Notes under the pieces: generated by a model | Database searches by the model: none | What the model saw: the letters and a program-made list of their open reading frames with translations, nothing else | What the model was told of the DNA's origin: nothing | Source: Pedosphaera sp. | GTDB lineage: Bacteria > Verrucomicrobiota > Verrucomicrobiia > Limisphaerales > UBA9464 | Assembly (NCBI GenBank): GCA_009695405.1 | Contig: SIAZ01000048.1 | Coordinates: 1-16,716 of the forward strand | Length of the DNA: 16,716 bases | Direction: 5' to 3' | Part shown: piece by piece, positions 6,922 through 14,676 of the stretch | Position numbering within the stretch: the first letter of the stretch is position 1 | How the letters are laid out: the number at the start of each line of letters is the position of its first letter | Program-made: the position numbers and the translations under genes

Positions 6922-8034
6922 TCAAAGGGCGGCGACGATGGCAGCGCCCATTTCGCGAGTGCCAATTCGGCGGGCGGAAGTATCCGAAGGGGAGTGAATA
7001 TCGCCGGTACGAAGTCCAGCATCGATGACTTTGCCCACTGCCTTATCGATAGCATCGGCGGCCGTATTCAGGCCGAAGCTATAGCGCAGCATCAGTGCAA
7101 CCGAGAGGATTTGGGCGATCGGGTTGGCAAGGTCTTTGCCAGCGATGTCCGGGGCTGTACCACCAGCAGGCTCAAAGAAACCAAAAGTTTGATTGGCAGT
7201 CGTCGCGCCGAGACTGGCGCTGGGGAGCATACCCAAGGACCCAGCGAGAGCTGCCGCTTCGTCACTCAGAATATCTCCAAACATATTCTCACAGAGGAGT
7301 ACGTCGAACTGGGTGGGCCGTAACATAAGTTGCATAGCCGCATTATCGACAAACATATGATCCAGCGCGACATCGGCATAGCCCTTGCCGACACGACTGA
7401 CGACCTCACGCCAGAGAATGCCGTTTTCGAGGACATTCGCTTTATCAATGCTGGTCAGTTTCTTGCGTCGCAGTTGCGCAGCCTTGAATCCGACGTGGGC
7501 AATGCGCTCGATTTCGCTGGTGGTGTACACCATCGTATCAATGGCGCGCTGCTGGCCGTTCCGGAGGTCTTCCGTTTTCTTAGGTTGCCCAAAGTACATG
7601 CCGCCTGTGAGTTCGCGAACGACGAGGATATCGATTCCGTCACCTTGACGTTCTGGTCGGAGAGGGCAGGCATGCGCCAGGGCCTTCGGGAGTTGAACAG
7701 GGCGAAGATTAGCGAAGAGACCAAATTCTTTACGAATGCGAAGAAGTGCGGCGCGTTCAGGTCGTTGATCCTTGGGAATCGTCGGATCGCGGTCGGGCAA
7801 TCCAACCGAGCCAAAGAGAATGGAATCGGACCTTCGGCACAGATCCAGTGTGTCGTCGGGTAACGCCTTTCCGGCGGCATCAATACCGGCCCAACCCACT
7901 GGTGCTTCAGTGATATTAAATTGGATGTGGAATTTTTGCCCGACAGCGCGCAGGACGCTTAGAGCTTCACGTATTACTTCGGGGCCGATGCCGTCTCCCG
8001 CGAGTGCGGCAATCTGATAGGTCTTGGAACTCAT
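6922..8034 (-). CDS. leuB: 3-isopropylmalate dehydrogenase
   Basis: This 370-residue enzyme catalyses the NAD-dependent oxidative decarboxylation of 3-isopropylmalate, the third step of leucine synthesis, in the cytoplasm. Its length is normal for the family. Visible motifs are the N-terminal GDGIGPEV (13-20), the substrate-binding arginines R101, R111 and R140 (the last in VVRELTGGMYFG), Y147, K198 in SIDKANVLENG, and the metal-binding aspartates D230, D254 and D258 (DNAAMQL and GDILSDEAAALAGSLG). The cofactor-loop region is GTAPDIAGKDLANP. The ATG start fits the family's N-terminus, although no Shine-Dalgarno is evident. No other leu gene is adjacent: it is flanked by the SGNH-like gene 84 bp upstream and the ECF gene downstream. 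Isocitrate or tartrate dehydrogenase is less likely because the motifs are those of LeuB. Confidence 0.97.
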   Translation of the reverse strand: MSSKTYQIAALAGDGIGPEVIREALSVLRAVGQKFHIQFNITEAPVGWAGIDAAGKALPDDTLDLCRRSDSILFGSVGLPDRDPTIPKDQRPERAALLRIRKEFGLFANLRPVQLPKALAHACPLRPERQGDGIDILVVRELTGGMYFGQPKKTEDLRNGQQRAIDTMVYTTSEIERIAHVGFKAAQLRRKKLTSIDKANVLENGILWREVVSRVGKGYADVALDHMFVDNAAMQLMLRPTQFDVLLCENMFGDILSDEAAALAGSLGMLPSASLGATTANQTFGFFEPAGGTAPDIAGKDLANPIAQILSVALMLRYSFGLNTAADAIDKAVGKVIDAGLRTGDIHSPSDTSARRIGTREMGAAIVAAL

Positions 8035-8118
8035 GTGCGGACGGGAGTGTGCGAGGCCTTCGCCGACAGGAAAGCCGTTTCTGCAAACAAGTTGATACGA
8101 CGACGCATTTTCAAGGGC

Positions 8119-9069
8119 CTATTTTATTTCCCAAGCCTTCACCAAAGCGGCAATTCGGTCGGTGTTCCTCTGTGCTCCCGCTCCGTTCGGATGAGCAACG
8201 GTGTCGGCGTAGTCGGTTAGGTTGGTATTTACACCCAGTTCTGCATCACGCAGCACCGGTAAGATCGATTCGACGTCGACCAAGAATCGGCGATTGGCCT
8301 CGCGAATGCTTGTGGCCTCGGTGTCTGCTCCGTAGAGGAAAGGTGGAGTGTAAGCGACCTGAATCCCCTTTTTTTCGCACTCACGATGAACTTCTTTGAG
8401 CCAAATTCGAGCTTCAGAGGAGAGTGCGGTTGGACCTGGGCCCGGCGAACTAACTAGGCGACGAACAGAAACTTGGTGCCAGCCACCGATTTGGATTTCT
8501 GCCGATGAATACCTGTACCAAGGCTGTCGGAGGAGTGCCTTCCCTAGCAGCGTAAATAGGTGATAGCCGCCGGGCCGTAGGGCGAGAAGAATCTGGGATA
8601 CTGGCGGCCCCTCAAATTGAAGCAACCTCGTCGGATCGTCGGTAGCCATGGCGAACTGGAGGCCCAGTGGTTCCCAATCCATCGGGCCAATGAGTAGACC
8701 TTGTTCAAAAGAAAGTAAAAGAGAGTCACCTTGACGTGCTCGATCAATGGCGTAACGAGCGAGGAGTCGTGGCCCCATTCCAGCACCTAGACCTAAGTTA
8801 AGGGCGTTGATTCCATGACGATCACGAAGAGCGACTGGATCGAGCGAAGTCATACAACTAGAACCAGCCACAAAGAGAATCCGCTTTGAATCTGGAAGCG
8901 TTTTTTCCCAAGCCACTTTGGATTGATGAACACGTCGAAAGAAAGTGACCTCGGGGTTGATGTAGATCGTGTACAGTGCGCCACCGACCCAAGTTAGAAT
9001 TGCCGTTAAAATCAAGCGAACAGCGAGATTTGGAAGGCGCTTCTCAGAAGGCAAAGTAGATGAATCCAT
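8119..9069 (-). CDS. SGNH/GDSL-like exported protein, partner of the MBOAT acyltransferase
   Basis: From the ATG at 9069 the protein has 316 residues, with one N-terminal membrane helix (about residues 15-36) and an exported SGNH-like domain. Block I is GSSCMTS (69-75, with S71 as the probable nucleophile). A C-terminal DTVAHPN (D289, H293) fits the block V Asp/His position. Such proteins are encoded next to MBOAT proteins, where the MBOAT carries an acyl group across the membrane and the SGNH protein transfers it to, or removes it from, a glycan. I chose 9069 over an upstream TTG (9087) because GGAAAG lies 6 nt before this ATG. The gene overlaps the MBOAT gene by 26 nt, implying coupled translation. 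The residue assignments are by motif only and the acceptor is unknown. Confidence 0.78.
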   Translation of the reverse strand: MDSSTLPSEKRLPNLAVRLILTAILTWVGGALYTIYINPEVTFFRRVHQSKVAWEKTLPDSKRILFVAGSSCMTSLDPVALRDRHGINALNLGLGAGMGPRLLARYAIDRARQGDSLLLSFEQGLLIGPMDWEPLGLQFAMATDDPTRLLQFEGPPVSQILLALRPGGYHLFTLLGKALLRQPWYRYSSAEIQIGGWHQVSVRRLVSSPGPGPTALSSEARIWLKEVHRECEKKGIQVAYTPPFLYGADTEATSIREANRRFLVDVESILPVLRDAELGVNTNLTDYADTVAHPNGAGAQRNTDRIAALVKAWEIK

Positions 9070-10444
9070 TGTTCTTTCCGGGTGCAAGCAAGAGGGTGAG
9101 TATGACCAGAAAGGTCAGAGCCCGAGGTGTGGTCAGGCAGGCGTAGGGTTGGTTGTGTTTTTTTAAGGACCAAGCTTCAGCAGCGAGAGTCGCCGCTGAC
9201 ATTCCTAAAATCCCAATTAAAGCGACAAGATCGCCGCCGCCGTAGACGGTGAAAATTTCTCGGAATGCGGTTACCCCATAAGCGGAGGGGGTAATGAGGG
9301 TATGCAGTTTAAGAGACAGAGTCGCTGAATCGGTTTCGTAAAAGAGCAGCCAAGAAAAGAGCACGGCAGTCAGGGTGGCGAGCCAACCCAAGGGGGAGGA
9401 GATTTGGATTGAGCGTGCCAAGCGTTGGATGATGATGAGTGCTGCATGGAGACATCCCCAGAGCAGAAAATTCCAACCCGCACCGTGCCAAAGTCCGGAG
9501 ACAAGAAAAACAAGTGCGATATTGAGAGCCCAAAGGCGGGTTCGGCTACCGCCAAGCGGCAGGTAAAGATAGTCGCGGAACCAATGACTCAAAGTGACAT
9601 GCCAACGTCGCCAAAATTCGGCAGGACTCGTGGAGCAATAAGGACTGAGAAAATTCATGCTTAAACGAATTCCCAGACATCGAGCTATACCGATAGCAAT
9701 GAGGCTATAGCCGGCAAAGTCATAATAAATACGCAGTCCAAAGAGGATATTTGCTAACCATATCAACCAAGCATTTGAGGTAGCAGCGCGACGGAAGTGT
9801 TCTGCCAATGTGTCAGCGAGGGCACATTTAAAAAAGAGACCAAGAGCCATCCACCGAAAACCAGCGTCGATATCGGATGCTGACCATTTCAATCGAAATG
9901 ATTGGATTTGTGGGAGTAAATCGTCCCGTCTTTCGATGGGACCGGCGACAATTTGAGGAAAAAACCCAGCGAAATTGAAGAAGTCAAAAAAGCCAGGGAC
10001 GAGGTTGCGCCGAATGAGAGTGTCCACAGCAAACCCGACCAATTGGAAAGTGTAAAAAGAGATTCCGGCTGGGATCAGGGTTTGGGTTGCCGTTGAAACC
10101 GGCCTGCCGAAGAGGTCATGGACGATAAAGCCAGCGTACTTATACCAAGCTAAAGGTATGAACTGAAGGGGCACTAGTGCGACGAGGATCCAATAACCTT
10201 GGGAGGCCGGACGAGCCGTTCCCCAGCGGACAATTCCGTAGGTAAGTCCTGCAATAACGAAATGAATGACGAAACTGATCCAACTCACCATGCCGAGCAG
10301 GATGAGTCCGAGAAGCAAGAGAAAGACCCGGTCAAATCGACCGTCGCGAAGGGCGGGATGTCGCCGAAACACCAGATGGACCACTGCGGCAAATCCGAGG
10401 CTAACCGCTAAACATTCCCAAAATCGCAAGTCAGCAAAATTCAT
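9044..10444 (-). CDS. MBOAT-family membrane-bound O-acyltransferase (AlgI-like)
   Basis: This 466-residue protein has about ten or more membrane segments and the AlgI/DltB-type MBOAT core: PAGISFYTFQLVGFAVD (125-141), FFPQIVAGPIERRDDLLPQ (161-179), FWRRWHVTLSHWFRDYLYLP (277-296) and LWHGAGWNFLLWG (318-330). H320 is the expected catalytic histidine, and H282/H287 belong to the conserved WHxTLSxW motif. The protein ends in FIYFAF, a typical ending of this subfamily. It would move acyl (often acetyl) groups across the inner membrane for glycan O-acylation. AAGGAG lies 12 nt before the ATG, a long spacing. The substrate is not evident, as no polysaccharide synthesis genes adjoin it. It is transcribed ahead of its SGNH-like partner. 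Confidence 0.95.
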   Translation of the reverse strand: MNFADLRFWECLAVSLGFAAVVHLVFRRHPALRDGRFDRVFLLLLGLILLGMVSWISFVIHFVIAGLTYGIVRWGTARPASQGYWILVALVPLQFIPLAWYKYAGFIVHDLFGRPVSTATQTLIPAGISFYTFQLVGFAVDTLIRRNLVPGFFDFFNFAGFFPQIVAGPIERRDDLLPQIQSFRLKWSASDIDAGFRWMALGLFFKCALADTLAEHFRRAATSNAWLIWLANILFGLRIYYDFAGYSLIAIGIARCLGIRLSMNFLSPYCSTSPAEFWRRWHVTLSHWFRDYLYLPLGGSRTRLWALNIALVFLVSGLWHGAGWNFLLWGCLHAALIIIQRLARSIQISSPLGWLATLTAVLFSWLLFYETDSATLSLKLHTLITPSAYGVTAFREIFTVYGGGDLVALIGILGMSAATLAAEAWSLKKHNQPYACLTTPRALTFLVILTLLLAPGKNNGFIYFAF

Positions 10445-10466
10445 TGTCCACTCGTACTCCTTCGTC

Positions 10467-10491
10467 CTGATTTGCTCCGAAAGAGCATCAG
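10467..10491. promoter_or_regulatory. Stem-loop in the MBOAT leader
   Basis: CTGA plus TGCTC (10467-10470, 10473-10477) pairs with GAGCA plus TCAG (10483-10491), with a 2-nt bulge and a 5-nt loop. It lies 23-47 nt before the MBOAT start codon and just upstream of its Shine-Dalgarno, so it could affect translation or be an operator. It contains the 9-mer GATTTGCTC that recurs further into the same gap. Confidence 0.4.
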
Positions 10492-10654
10492 ATTCTTAAC
10501 TGCGTTGGAAAACAGAACAACCGTCAAGAGGGGGTTTTGAATGTGTCGGCAATAGCTCAAAATCTGATAGGTGATCAAAAGTCAAAAGAGTTTAAATTGG
10601 AAGGGCAAAGGTCCTTGGGCGGTTGGACACCTCTTTCGGTTTTTGGCTTTGGCA

Positions 10655-10692
10655 GATTTGCTCATTTTGGGATGATTGATTTGGAGCAAATC
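10655..10692. repeat. Perfect 9-bp inverted repeat
   Basis: GATTTGCTC at 10655-10663 is the exact inverse complement of GAGCAAATC at 10684-10692, with 20 nt between. It is followed 10 nt later by another stem-loop. It may be part of a structured leader or small RNA, or paired binding sites. Confidence 0.5.
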
Positions 10693-10702
10693 CGCATTAG
10701 AG

Positions 10703-10732
10703 GCAGCAGGGCCATTTTAGCCCCTTTGCTGC
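10703..10732. repeat. Stem-loop (GCAGCA-GGGC / GCCC-TGCTGC)
   Basis: GCAGCAGGGC at 10703-10712 pairs with GCCC (10720-10723) and TGCTGC (10727-10732), giving a 10-bp stem with a 3-nt bulge and a 7-nt loop. No T-run follows it on either strand, so it is not a standard terminator. It lies about 100 nt before the plus-strand GspC-like gene. Confidence 0.45.
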
Positions 10733-10828
10733 GCCTTCCCAGGTAACCTTCTTTTGGAGTTATATCGCCTAGGAAGAGTTTGCAGGACTGGGCTTGCAAC
10801 CAATCCAGAATGATGGTGTTTTGGAACG

Positions 10829-11701
10829 GTGATTTTGCGAAGCTGTGTTAAAGAGTGGTTCGAAGGAAGAGGGAAAGCGGTGTTCGCTTTATTCGCTGCA
10901 GGGGTTGTTCTTGCAGATGAAATAACCCCAAAACCGACTCAGCCAACACCTAGTTTAGCGGCAGCTTCTAATCCGTACCAGAGGATATCGGCCCGCAATC
11001 TTTTTGGAATTCGCCCCCCCGCGCCACCGGCTGCCGCGCCCGAACCGGTGCCGGAAACTCCCAAGGAACGGCCAGATTTCTTTTTATCCGGATTCACTCG
11101 GATTGGCGGAAAATCGCGCGCTTTCATTGCTTATCAATTGAAAGGTAAACCTATGGAATTTCCAGAGGCACTGATGGAAGGCGTCGAAGTAGATGGCATA
11201 ACTTTGTTGGGTATTGATGAATCGCTAGATTCGGTTCAGATCCAGTACAATGGAGAACCAATTACTTTAGATTTTGAGAAAAACGGGATGAAAGGAACCG
11301 TCGTTCCTTCCGGTGGCGCACCGGGAGCACCTAGTAAACCGTCCGCAGGACAGACTGTTCCGTCTCGTATTGTCGGAGTTAATGGGATTGCTCCGGTATC
11401 GCCCTTGGGTGGACCTTTGCCAAGATATGCCGGTGGGGCTCAAACGGGTGGGGCGACGTTAATTGGGCGGGGTGGAGTTGTGCAGGGGGGCTATAGTGGG
11501 TCGCTTTCACCGGGCAATTTCAGTACAGGGGCTGGGTTACCCTCGATTCAGCTTGGAGCAACACCAGGGACTTTTGGTTCTGAAGTCCAAGCGATTCAGC
11601 CGGCGACCGGTGATTTTGGTAGCACCATACCAGTCAATCCGATCAGAAATCAAAGACCCACTCAGCCTGCACCTTTCCCCTTTCTGCCGGGTGGTAATTG
11701 A
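10829..11701 (+). CDS. Exported protein with a GspC/PilP-like domain and a Gly/Pro-rich tail
   Basis: This 290-residue protein starts with GTG (GGA about 5 nt upstream) and has a signal-like hydrophobic segment at about residues 16-29. A Pro/Ala-rich linker follows. Residues about 49-152 resemble the homology region of type II secretion GspC or pilus PilP proteins: NPYQRISARNLFG (48-60), then FFLSGFTRIGGKSRAFIA, a short beta-rich segment GVEVDGITLLGID (118-130), and SVQIQYNGEPITL. The remaining 140 residues are low-complexity, rich in Gly, Pro, Ser and Thr. GspC/PilP proteins link inner-membrane machinery to a secretin, but no other secretion or pilus gene is present here. It is the only plus-strand chromosomal gene in the window and ends 3 bp from the trpF stop codon. 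The fold assignment is by pattern and not certain. Confidence 0.7.
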   Translation: MILRSCVKEWFEGRGKAVFALFAAGVVLADEITPKPTQPTPSLAAASNPYQRISARNLFGIRPPAPPAAAPEPVPETPKERPDFFLSGFTRIGGKSRAFIAYQLKGKPMEFPEALMEGVEVDGITLLGIDESLDSVQIQYNGEPITLDFEKNGMKGTVVPSGGAPGAPSKPSAGQTVPSRIVGVNGIAPVSPLGGPLPRYAGGAQTGGATLIGRGGVVQGGYSGSLSPGNFSTGAGLPSIQLGATPGTFGSEVQAIQPATGDFGSTIPVNPIRNQRPTQPAPFPFLPGGN

Positions 11702-11704
11702 TTT

Positions 11705-12370
11705 TTAGGGGTTCTTCCTAGAACCAGAAGAGATAACGGCGTCGAGAAAAGCACGGATCCGCTGAGGACACTTTAATCCTGGAGAGGATTCGACACCGGA
11801 AGAGACATCGAGAGCGTAGGGATGAACTTGTTGGATGGCTCTTTCAACCGACTCCGGATTTAGTCCGCCTGCAAGCACAATGGGGTGCCCTAATCGTTTT
11901 GCCTCGAGGGCTAGGGTCCAATCAAATTGAGCCCCCGTGCCTCCATGGGCACCGGCAACATAGGCGTCTAGCAGCCAAGCGTGAGAACTAGATCGGTAAG
12001 CGGGTAATGATTCGAGAGACGCGGCGTCGCGGACTCGGAAGGCTTGGATGACCTTCCAACACCCTCCCAGTGTTTGCCCTAATTCTGGCGGCTCTTCCCC
12101 GTGTAGTTGTAGGGTATCTATCCCAGTCTGGATTGCGATGTTTCGGATAACTTCCTCACTGGCATTCACGAAGAGCCCAGTTCGGGAAATGAAGGGTGGC
12201 AGCTGTTGAATGATTTCAGCTGCCGCAGCGGGTTCGATATATCGTGGAGTTCCAGGGACGAAAACAAATCCCAGCGCATCAACTCCCGCCTCCACAGCGA
12301 TGAGGGCATCGGTAAGACGGGTAATGCCGCAGATCTTGACTCGGACTCGAGTGCGAGGTGATTGGATCAT
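11705..12370 (-). CDS. trpF: Phosphoribosylanthranilate isomerase
   Basis: This 221-residue TIM-barrel enzyme converts N-(5'-phosphoribosyl)-anthranilate to CdRP, the third step of tryptophan synthesis. Motifs: VKICGIT (11-17, with C14 as the general base), ALGFVF and PRYI, then LLDAYVAGAHGGTG (133-146, with D135 as the general acid), the phosphate-binding VLAGGLNP (165-172) and DVSSGVESSPGLK (188-200). It is the last gene of the kdsC-lpt-hprK operon. Its ATG overlaps the hprK stop by 1 nt (TAATG), a stop-start arrangement that suggests coupled translation. No other trp gene is nearby. The stop lies 3 bp from that of the convergent GspC-like gene. Confidence 0.96.
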   Translation of the reverse strand: MIQSPRTRVRVKICGITRLTDALIAVEAGVDALGFVFVPGTPRYIEPAAAAEIIQQLPPFISRTGLFVNASEEVIRNIAIQTGIDTLQLHGEEPPELGQTLGGCWKVIQAFRVRDAASLESLPAYRSSSHAWLLDAYVAGAHGGTGAQFDWTLALEAKRLGHPIVLAGGLNPESVERAIQQVHPYALDVSSGVESSPGLKCPQRIRAFLDAVISSGSRKNP

Positions 12371-13341
12371 TAGAGGCGAGGGTTCATTTGAAGCATGAGC
12401 CGACGCTGAAGATCCTCGGCTGGATTGATTCCATTAAGCTTTAGTTTGGTGTGGAAAGCGGCCACCTCAATCAGACGAGCAATGTCGCGTCCGGGTCGCA
12501 CTGGGAGATCCATATGAGCGACCTGAAGCCCCAAAAGGGCGATATAGTTCTGGTCAAGACCGAGGCGATCAATATCACCGGCCTTGTCCCAAGCTTTAAG
12601 AGTGACAACAAGATCGACGCGCATTTCCGAACGGATAGCCGCGATACCAAAAAGAGAAGCGACATCGATAATGCCTATTCCACGGACTTCCATGAGATTC
12701 CGAGTAATGGCTTTGCCAGTGCCCACCAGTTCGCGTCTGTCTTGGATAGTGAGGCAGACAACATCATCGCAGACGAGGCTATGACCGCGTTCGAGGAGAC
12801 CGAGAACTGCTTCGCTTTTTCCAATACCACTTTCGCCTTGAATAATGACTCCAATGCCTTGGATATCGACCATACAACCGTGGATCTGGGTCTTAGGTGC
12901 AAACAGATTTTCTAGCGCGAGAGTTGCTAAATTAATAAACTTCATCGTGACCAGACCCGTTTGAAAAATCGGAACACTTTGTTTTTCAGCAGTCTGGATC
13001 ATTTTTTTGTCAGCCTCGATATTGCGACAAAGAACGACGCAAGGGATTCGTTGACGAAAGAGTTCAGAATAGCGCTGATGCCGAGTATCGGAAGGGAGAG
13101 ATCGAAGGTAAGATGTTTCAACATTGCCGATGACTTGGACCCGTTTTCCTGCGAAGTAGCGATGAAATCCAGCGAGGACGAGGCCTGGTCGATTGACGGT
13201 AGGCTCAAGAATTGTGCGGTTGAGTCCGCCTTCACCCGCAATCAATTGAAGACCAAGTGGAGTAGCGTGATTGCTGTAAAATCGGTCCACCGTTACCTCG
13301 GGCAAGGGTACTGATATAGGGGTTGAAGACGGTGTTTTCAC
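12370..13341 (-). CDS. hprK: HPr(Ser) kinase/phosphorylase
   Basis: This 323-residue protein is normal in length for HPrK/P, which phosphorylates and dephosphorylates Ser46 of the PTS protein HPr or an NPr-like relative. The N-terminal domain is followed by the catalytic domain: the conserved HGCMVDI with H154, a P-loop GESGIGKS (169-176), LVCDDVV (D192/D193), the family signature MEVRGIGIIDV (217-227) and the C-terminal LPVRPGRDIARLIEVAA (279-295). All the residues I expect in a working enzyme are present. It starts with GTG and overlaps lptB by 4 nt. In Proteobacteria hprK also lies near lptB, but with rpoN, hpf and ptsN; here those and any HPr gene are absent, so its substrate is not in view. 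Its place between LPS export and trpF may reflect old operon fusion or control of envelope output by carbon status. Confidence 0.94.
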   Translation of the reverse strand: MKTPSSTPISVPLPEVTVDRFYSNHATPLGLQLIAGEGGLNRTILEPTVNRPGLVLAGFHRYFAGKRVQVIGNVETSYLRSLPSDTRHQRYSELFRQRIPCVVLCRNIEADKKMIQTAEKQSVPIFQTGLVTMKFINLATLALENLFAPKTQIHGCMVDIQGIGVIIQGESGIGKSEAVLGLLERGHSLVCDDVVCLTIQDRRELVGTGKAITRNLMEVRGIGIIDVASLFGIAAIRSEMRVDLVVTLKAWDKAGDIDRLGLDQNYIALLGLQVAHMDLPVRPGRDIARLIEVAAFHTKLKLNGINPAEDLQRRLMLQMNPRL

Positions 13342-14108
13342 ATGTTGAATTCCGGTCCGAGATAGATCGCTCGGGATTGCGCATCTTGAACGAGAAATTC
13401 AGCAGAACCCGAGGCAAGCACATGGCCTTGATGAATCACATAGGCGCGGTCCACTAAGCGGAGAGTTTCACGGACATTGTGGTCGGTGATCAGAATTCCG
13501 AGACCACGGTCTCGAAGGCGACGAACAATTTTCTGTACCTCGTAGACTGCTATGGGATCGATCCCAGCGAAGGGTTCGTCGAGTAAGAGTATTTGGGGTG
13601 AAGTGACCAAGGCTCGGGTGATTTCGAGTCGGCGTTTTTCACCGCCACTGAGTTGGTACGCGTAGCTCTTGGCAAGACGCGTCAGATCGAGCTCTTCCAG
13701 CAAATAAGCGAGTCGTGTCTTACGTTCTTCCGAGGAGCCATCACAGGTCTCAAGTATCGCCAATAAATTTTGTTCGACGGTTAATTTTCTGAAGACACTG
13801 GGTTCTTGGGTTAGGTAGCCGACACCTAATCGAGCACGTCGGTGCATAGGCAGGTCGGTGATATCGCGACCCTTCAACAAAACAGTACCCTCATCGGGTC
13901 GGACTTGTCCGACGATCATCCCAAATGAGGTAGTTTTTCCAGCACCATTGGGGCCGAGCAATCCTACGACCTCACCGGCGGCGACATGAATAAAAATGCT
14001 ATTGACCACCCGCCGACCGCGATAAGCCTTTACCAGTTTAGAAGCTTCGAGAAGGTAGGTTCCAGAATGGGCAGGAGTCTTTCCTACAGTGAGAGGCGCA
14101 GCAGGCAT
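13338..14108 (-). CDS. lptB: LPS export ABC transporter ATP-binding protein
   Basis: This 256-residue ATPase works with the permeases LptF and LptG in the inner membrane to extract LPS and push it onto the periplasmic LptC-LptA bridge. Walker A is GPNGAGKTT (52-60), the Q-loop Q101 sits in YLTQEPSVFRKLTVEQN, the signature LSGGEKRRLEI begins at 153, Walker B is ILLLDEP (173-179) and the switch histidine is H210 in ITDHNVRET. The FRKLTVE stretch is typical of LptB rather than of other ABC ATPases. It carries about 15-18 extra residues at the N-terminus relative to the usual 240; a later start is possible. It begins 4 nt after lptA and overlaps hprK by 4 nt. lptF and lptG are not in the window. 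Confidence 0.95.
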   Translation of the reverse strand: MPAAPLTVGKTPAHSGTYLLEASKLVKAYRGRRVVNSIFIHVAAGEVVGLLGPNGAGKTTSFGMIVGQVRPDEGTVLLKGRDITDLPMHRRARLGVGYLTQEPSVFRKLTVEQNLLAILETCDGSSEERKTRLAYLLEELDLTRLAKSYAYQLSGGEKRRLEITRALVTSPQILLLDEPFAGIDPIAVYEVQKIVRRLRDRGLGILITDHNVRETLRLVDRAYVIHQGHVLASGSAEFLVQDAQSRAIYLGPEFNM

Positions 14109-14112
14109 CGGA

Positions 14113-14676
14113 TCAACGTTTAGGCGAGGAGGAGTTGCTCTGATTAAAGAGGATCGATTTCTTAAGAATATCCGATCTCAATTCAATACGGTAGGGCCCT
14201 TTGTTGCGCATACTGCGCGTCTTAAGATCATAAATAAGAGCCTCTGTGCCGATCATTGTGCCACTGAGAGTTTCGATGCGGGGATTTCCAGTGAGAATTA
14301 GAACTTCGTTGGTGGCTCCATACTCGGCCTGATTACCGAAGGCACGAACAGTGTTGGTGATGCCAGCAGTCCCTTTTTGGTAGAGTTCGATTTGAACATT
14401 GCCCGTTGCGATCAGGGATTGGAGACGTCCGGCGGGTGCTCCGTTGGGAGTTGTTGTTACAGACTTATCTTGAGGCACTGTAGCGCGGAGATCGTCGCAT
14501 TTTAGACTGAGTACCCCAGGTGACTCTACCCGAACATGATCCCAAAGATGGTAGGTGCCATCCTGAAACTCGAGGACGGCATTGGTTGCCGTCAGTTGGA
14601 TGTTCTCTTGAAGTTGTGCGAGTGCCTGAGAGAAAAGTCCCAAGAAAGCAAAAACTAGGGCAACGTATCGGATCAT
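14113..14676 (-). CDS. lptA: Periplasmic LPS transport protein, LptA/OstA-like
   Basis: This 187-residue protein has a clear signal peptide (hydrophobic to about residue 18, cut near ALAQ). The mature part is rich in beta-strand, with the OstA/LptA pattern of short repeats: ITNTVRAFGNQAEYGATNEVLILTG ends the central part and TEALIYDLKTRSM follows. LptA subunits join into a bridge that carries LPS across the periplasm. Identification relies on this pattern together with position between lptC and lptB. It overlaps lptC by 4 nt (ATGA) and is separated from lptB by 4 nt. Confidence 0.85.
   Translation of the reverse strand: MIRYVALVFAFLGLFSQALAQLQENIQLTATNAVLEFQDGTYHLWDHVRVESPGVLSLKCDDLRATVPQDKSVTTTPNGAPAGRLQSLIATGNVQIELYQKGTAGITNTVRAFGNQAEYGATNEVLILTGNPRIETLSGTMIGTEALIYDLKTRSMRNKGPYRIELRSDILKKSILFNQSNSSSPKR

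Larger units (their letters stand above)
10445..10828. other. 384-bp divergent intergenic region with stem-loops
   Basis: This gap separates the divergent MBOAT gene (minus) and GspC-like gene (plus) and must hold promoters for both. It contains three potential hairpins (10467-10491, 10655-10692, 10703-10732). The 9-mer GATTTGCTC occurs at 10469-10477 and 10655-10663, with its exact inverse at 10684-10692. A 69-codon open frame (10537-10746) crosses the hairpins and shows no protein-like features. I could not pick a convincing -10/-35 pair. Confidence 0.5.

Noticed and set aside
7330..7863. 177-codon plus-strand open frame
   Set aside because: It is antisense to leuB, which has all its catalytic motifs in the other strand.
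10537..10746. 69-codon plus-strand open frame in the divergent gap
   Set aside because: It runs through two hairpins, has no good start signal and no protein-like pattern.
11710..11725. GGTTCT-TCCT-AGAACC hairpin as a bidirectional terminator between the GspC-like gene and trpF
   Set aside because: It lies inside the trpF coding end, has only 6 bp, and the T-run precedes rather than follows it on the plus strand.
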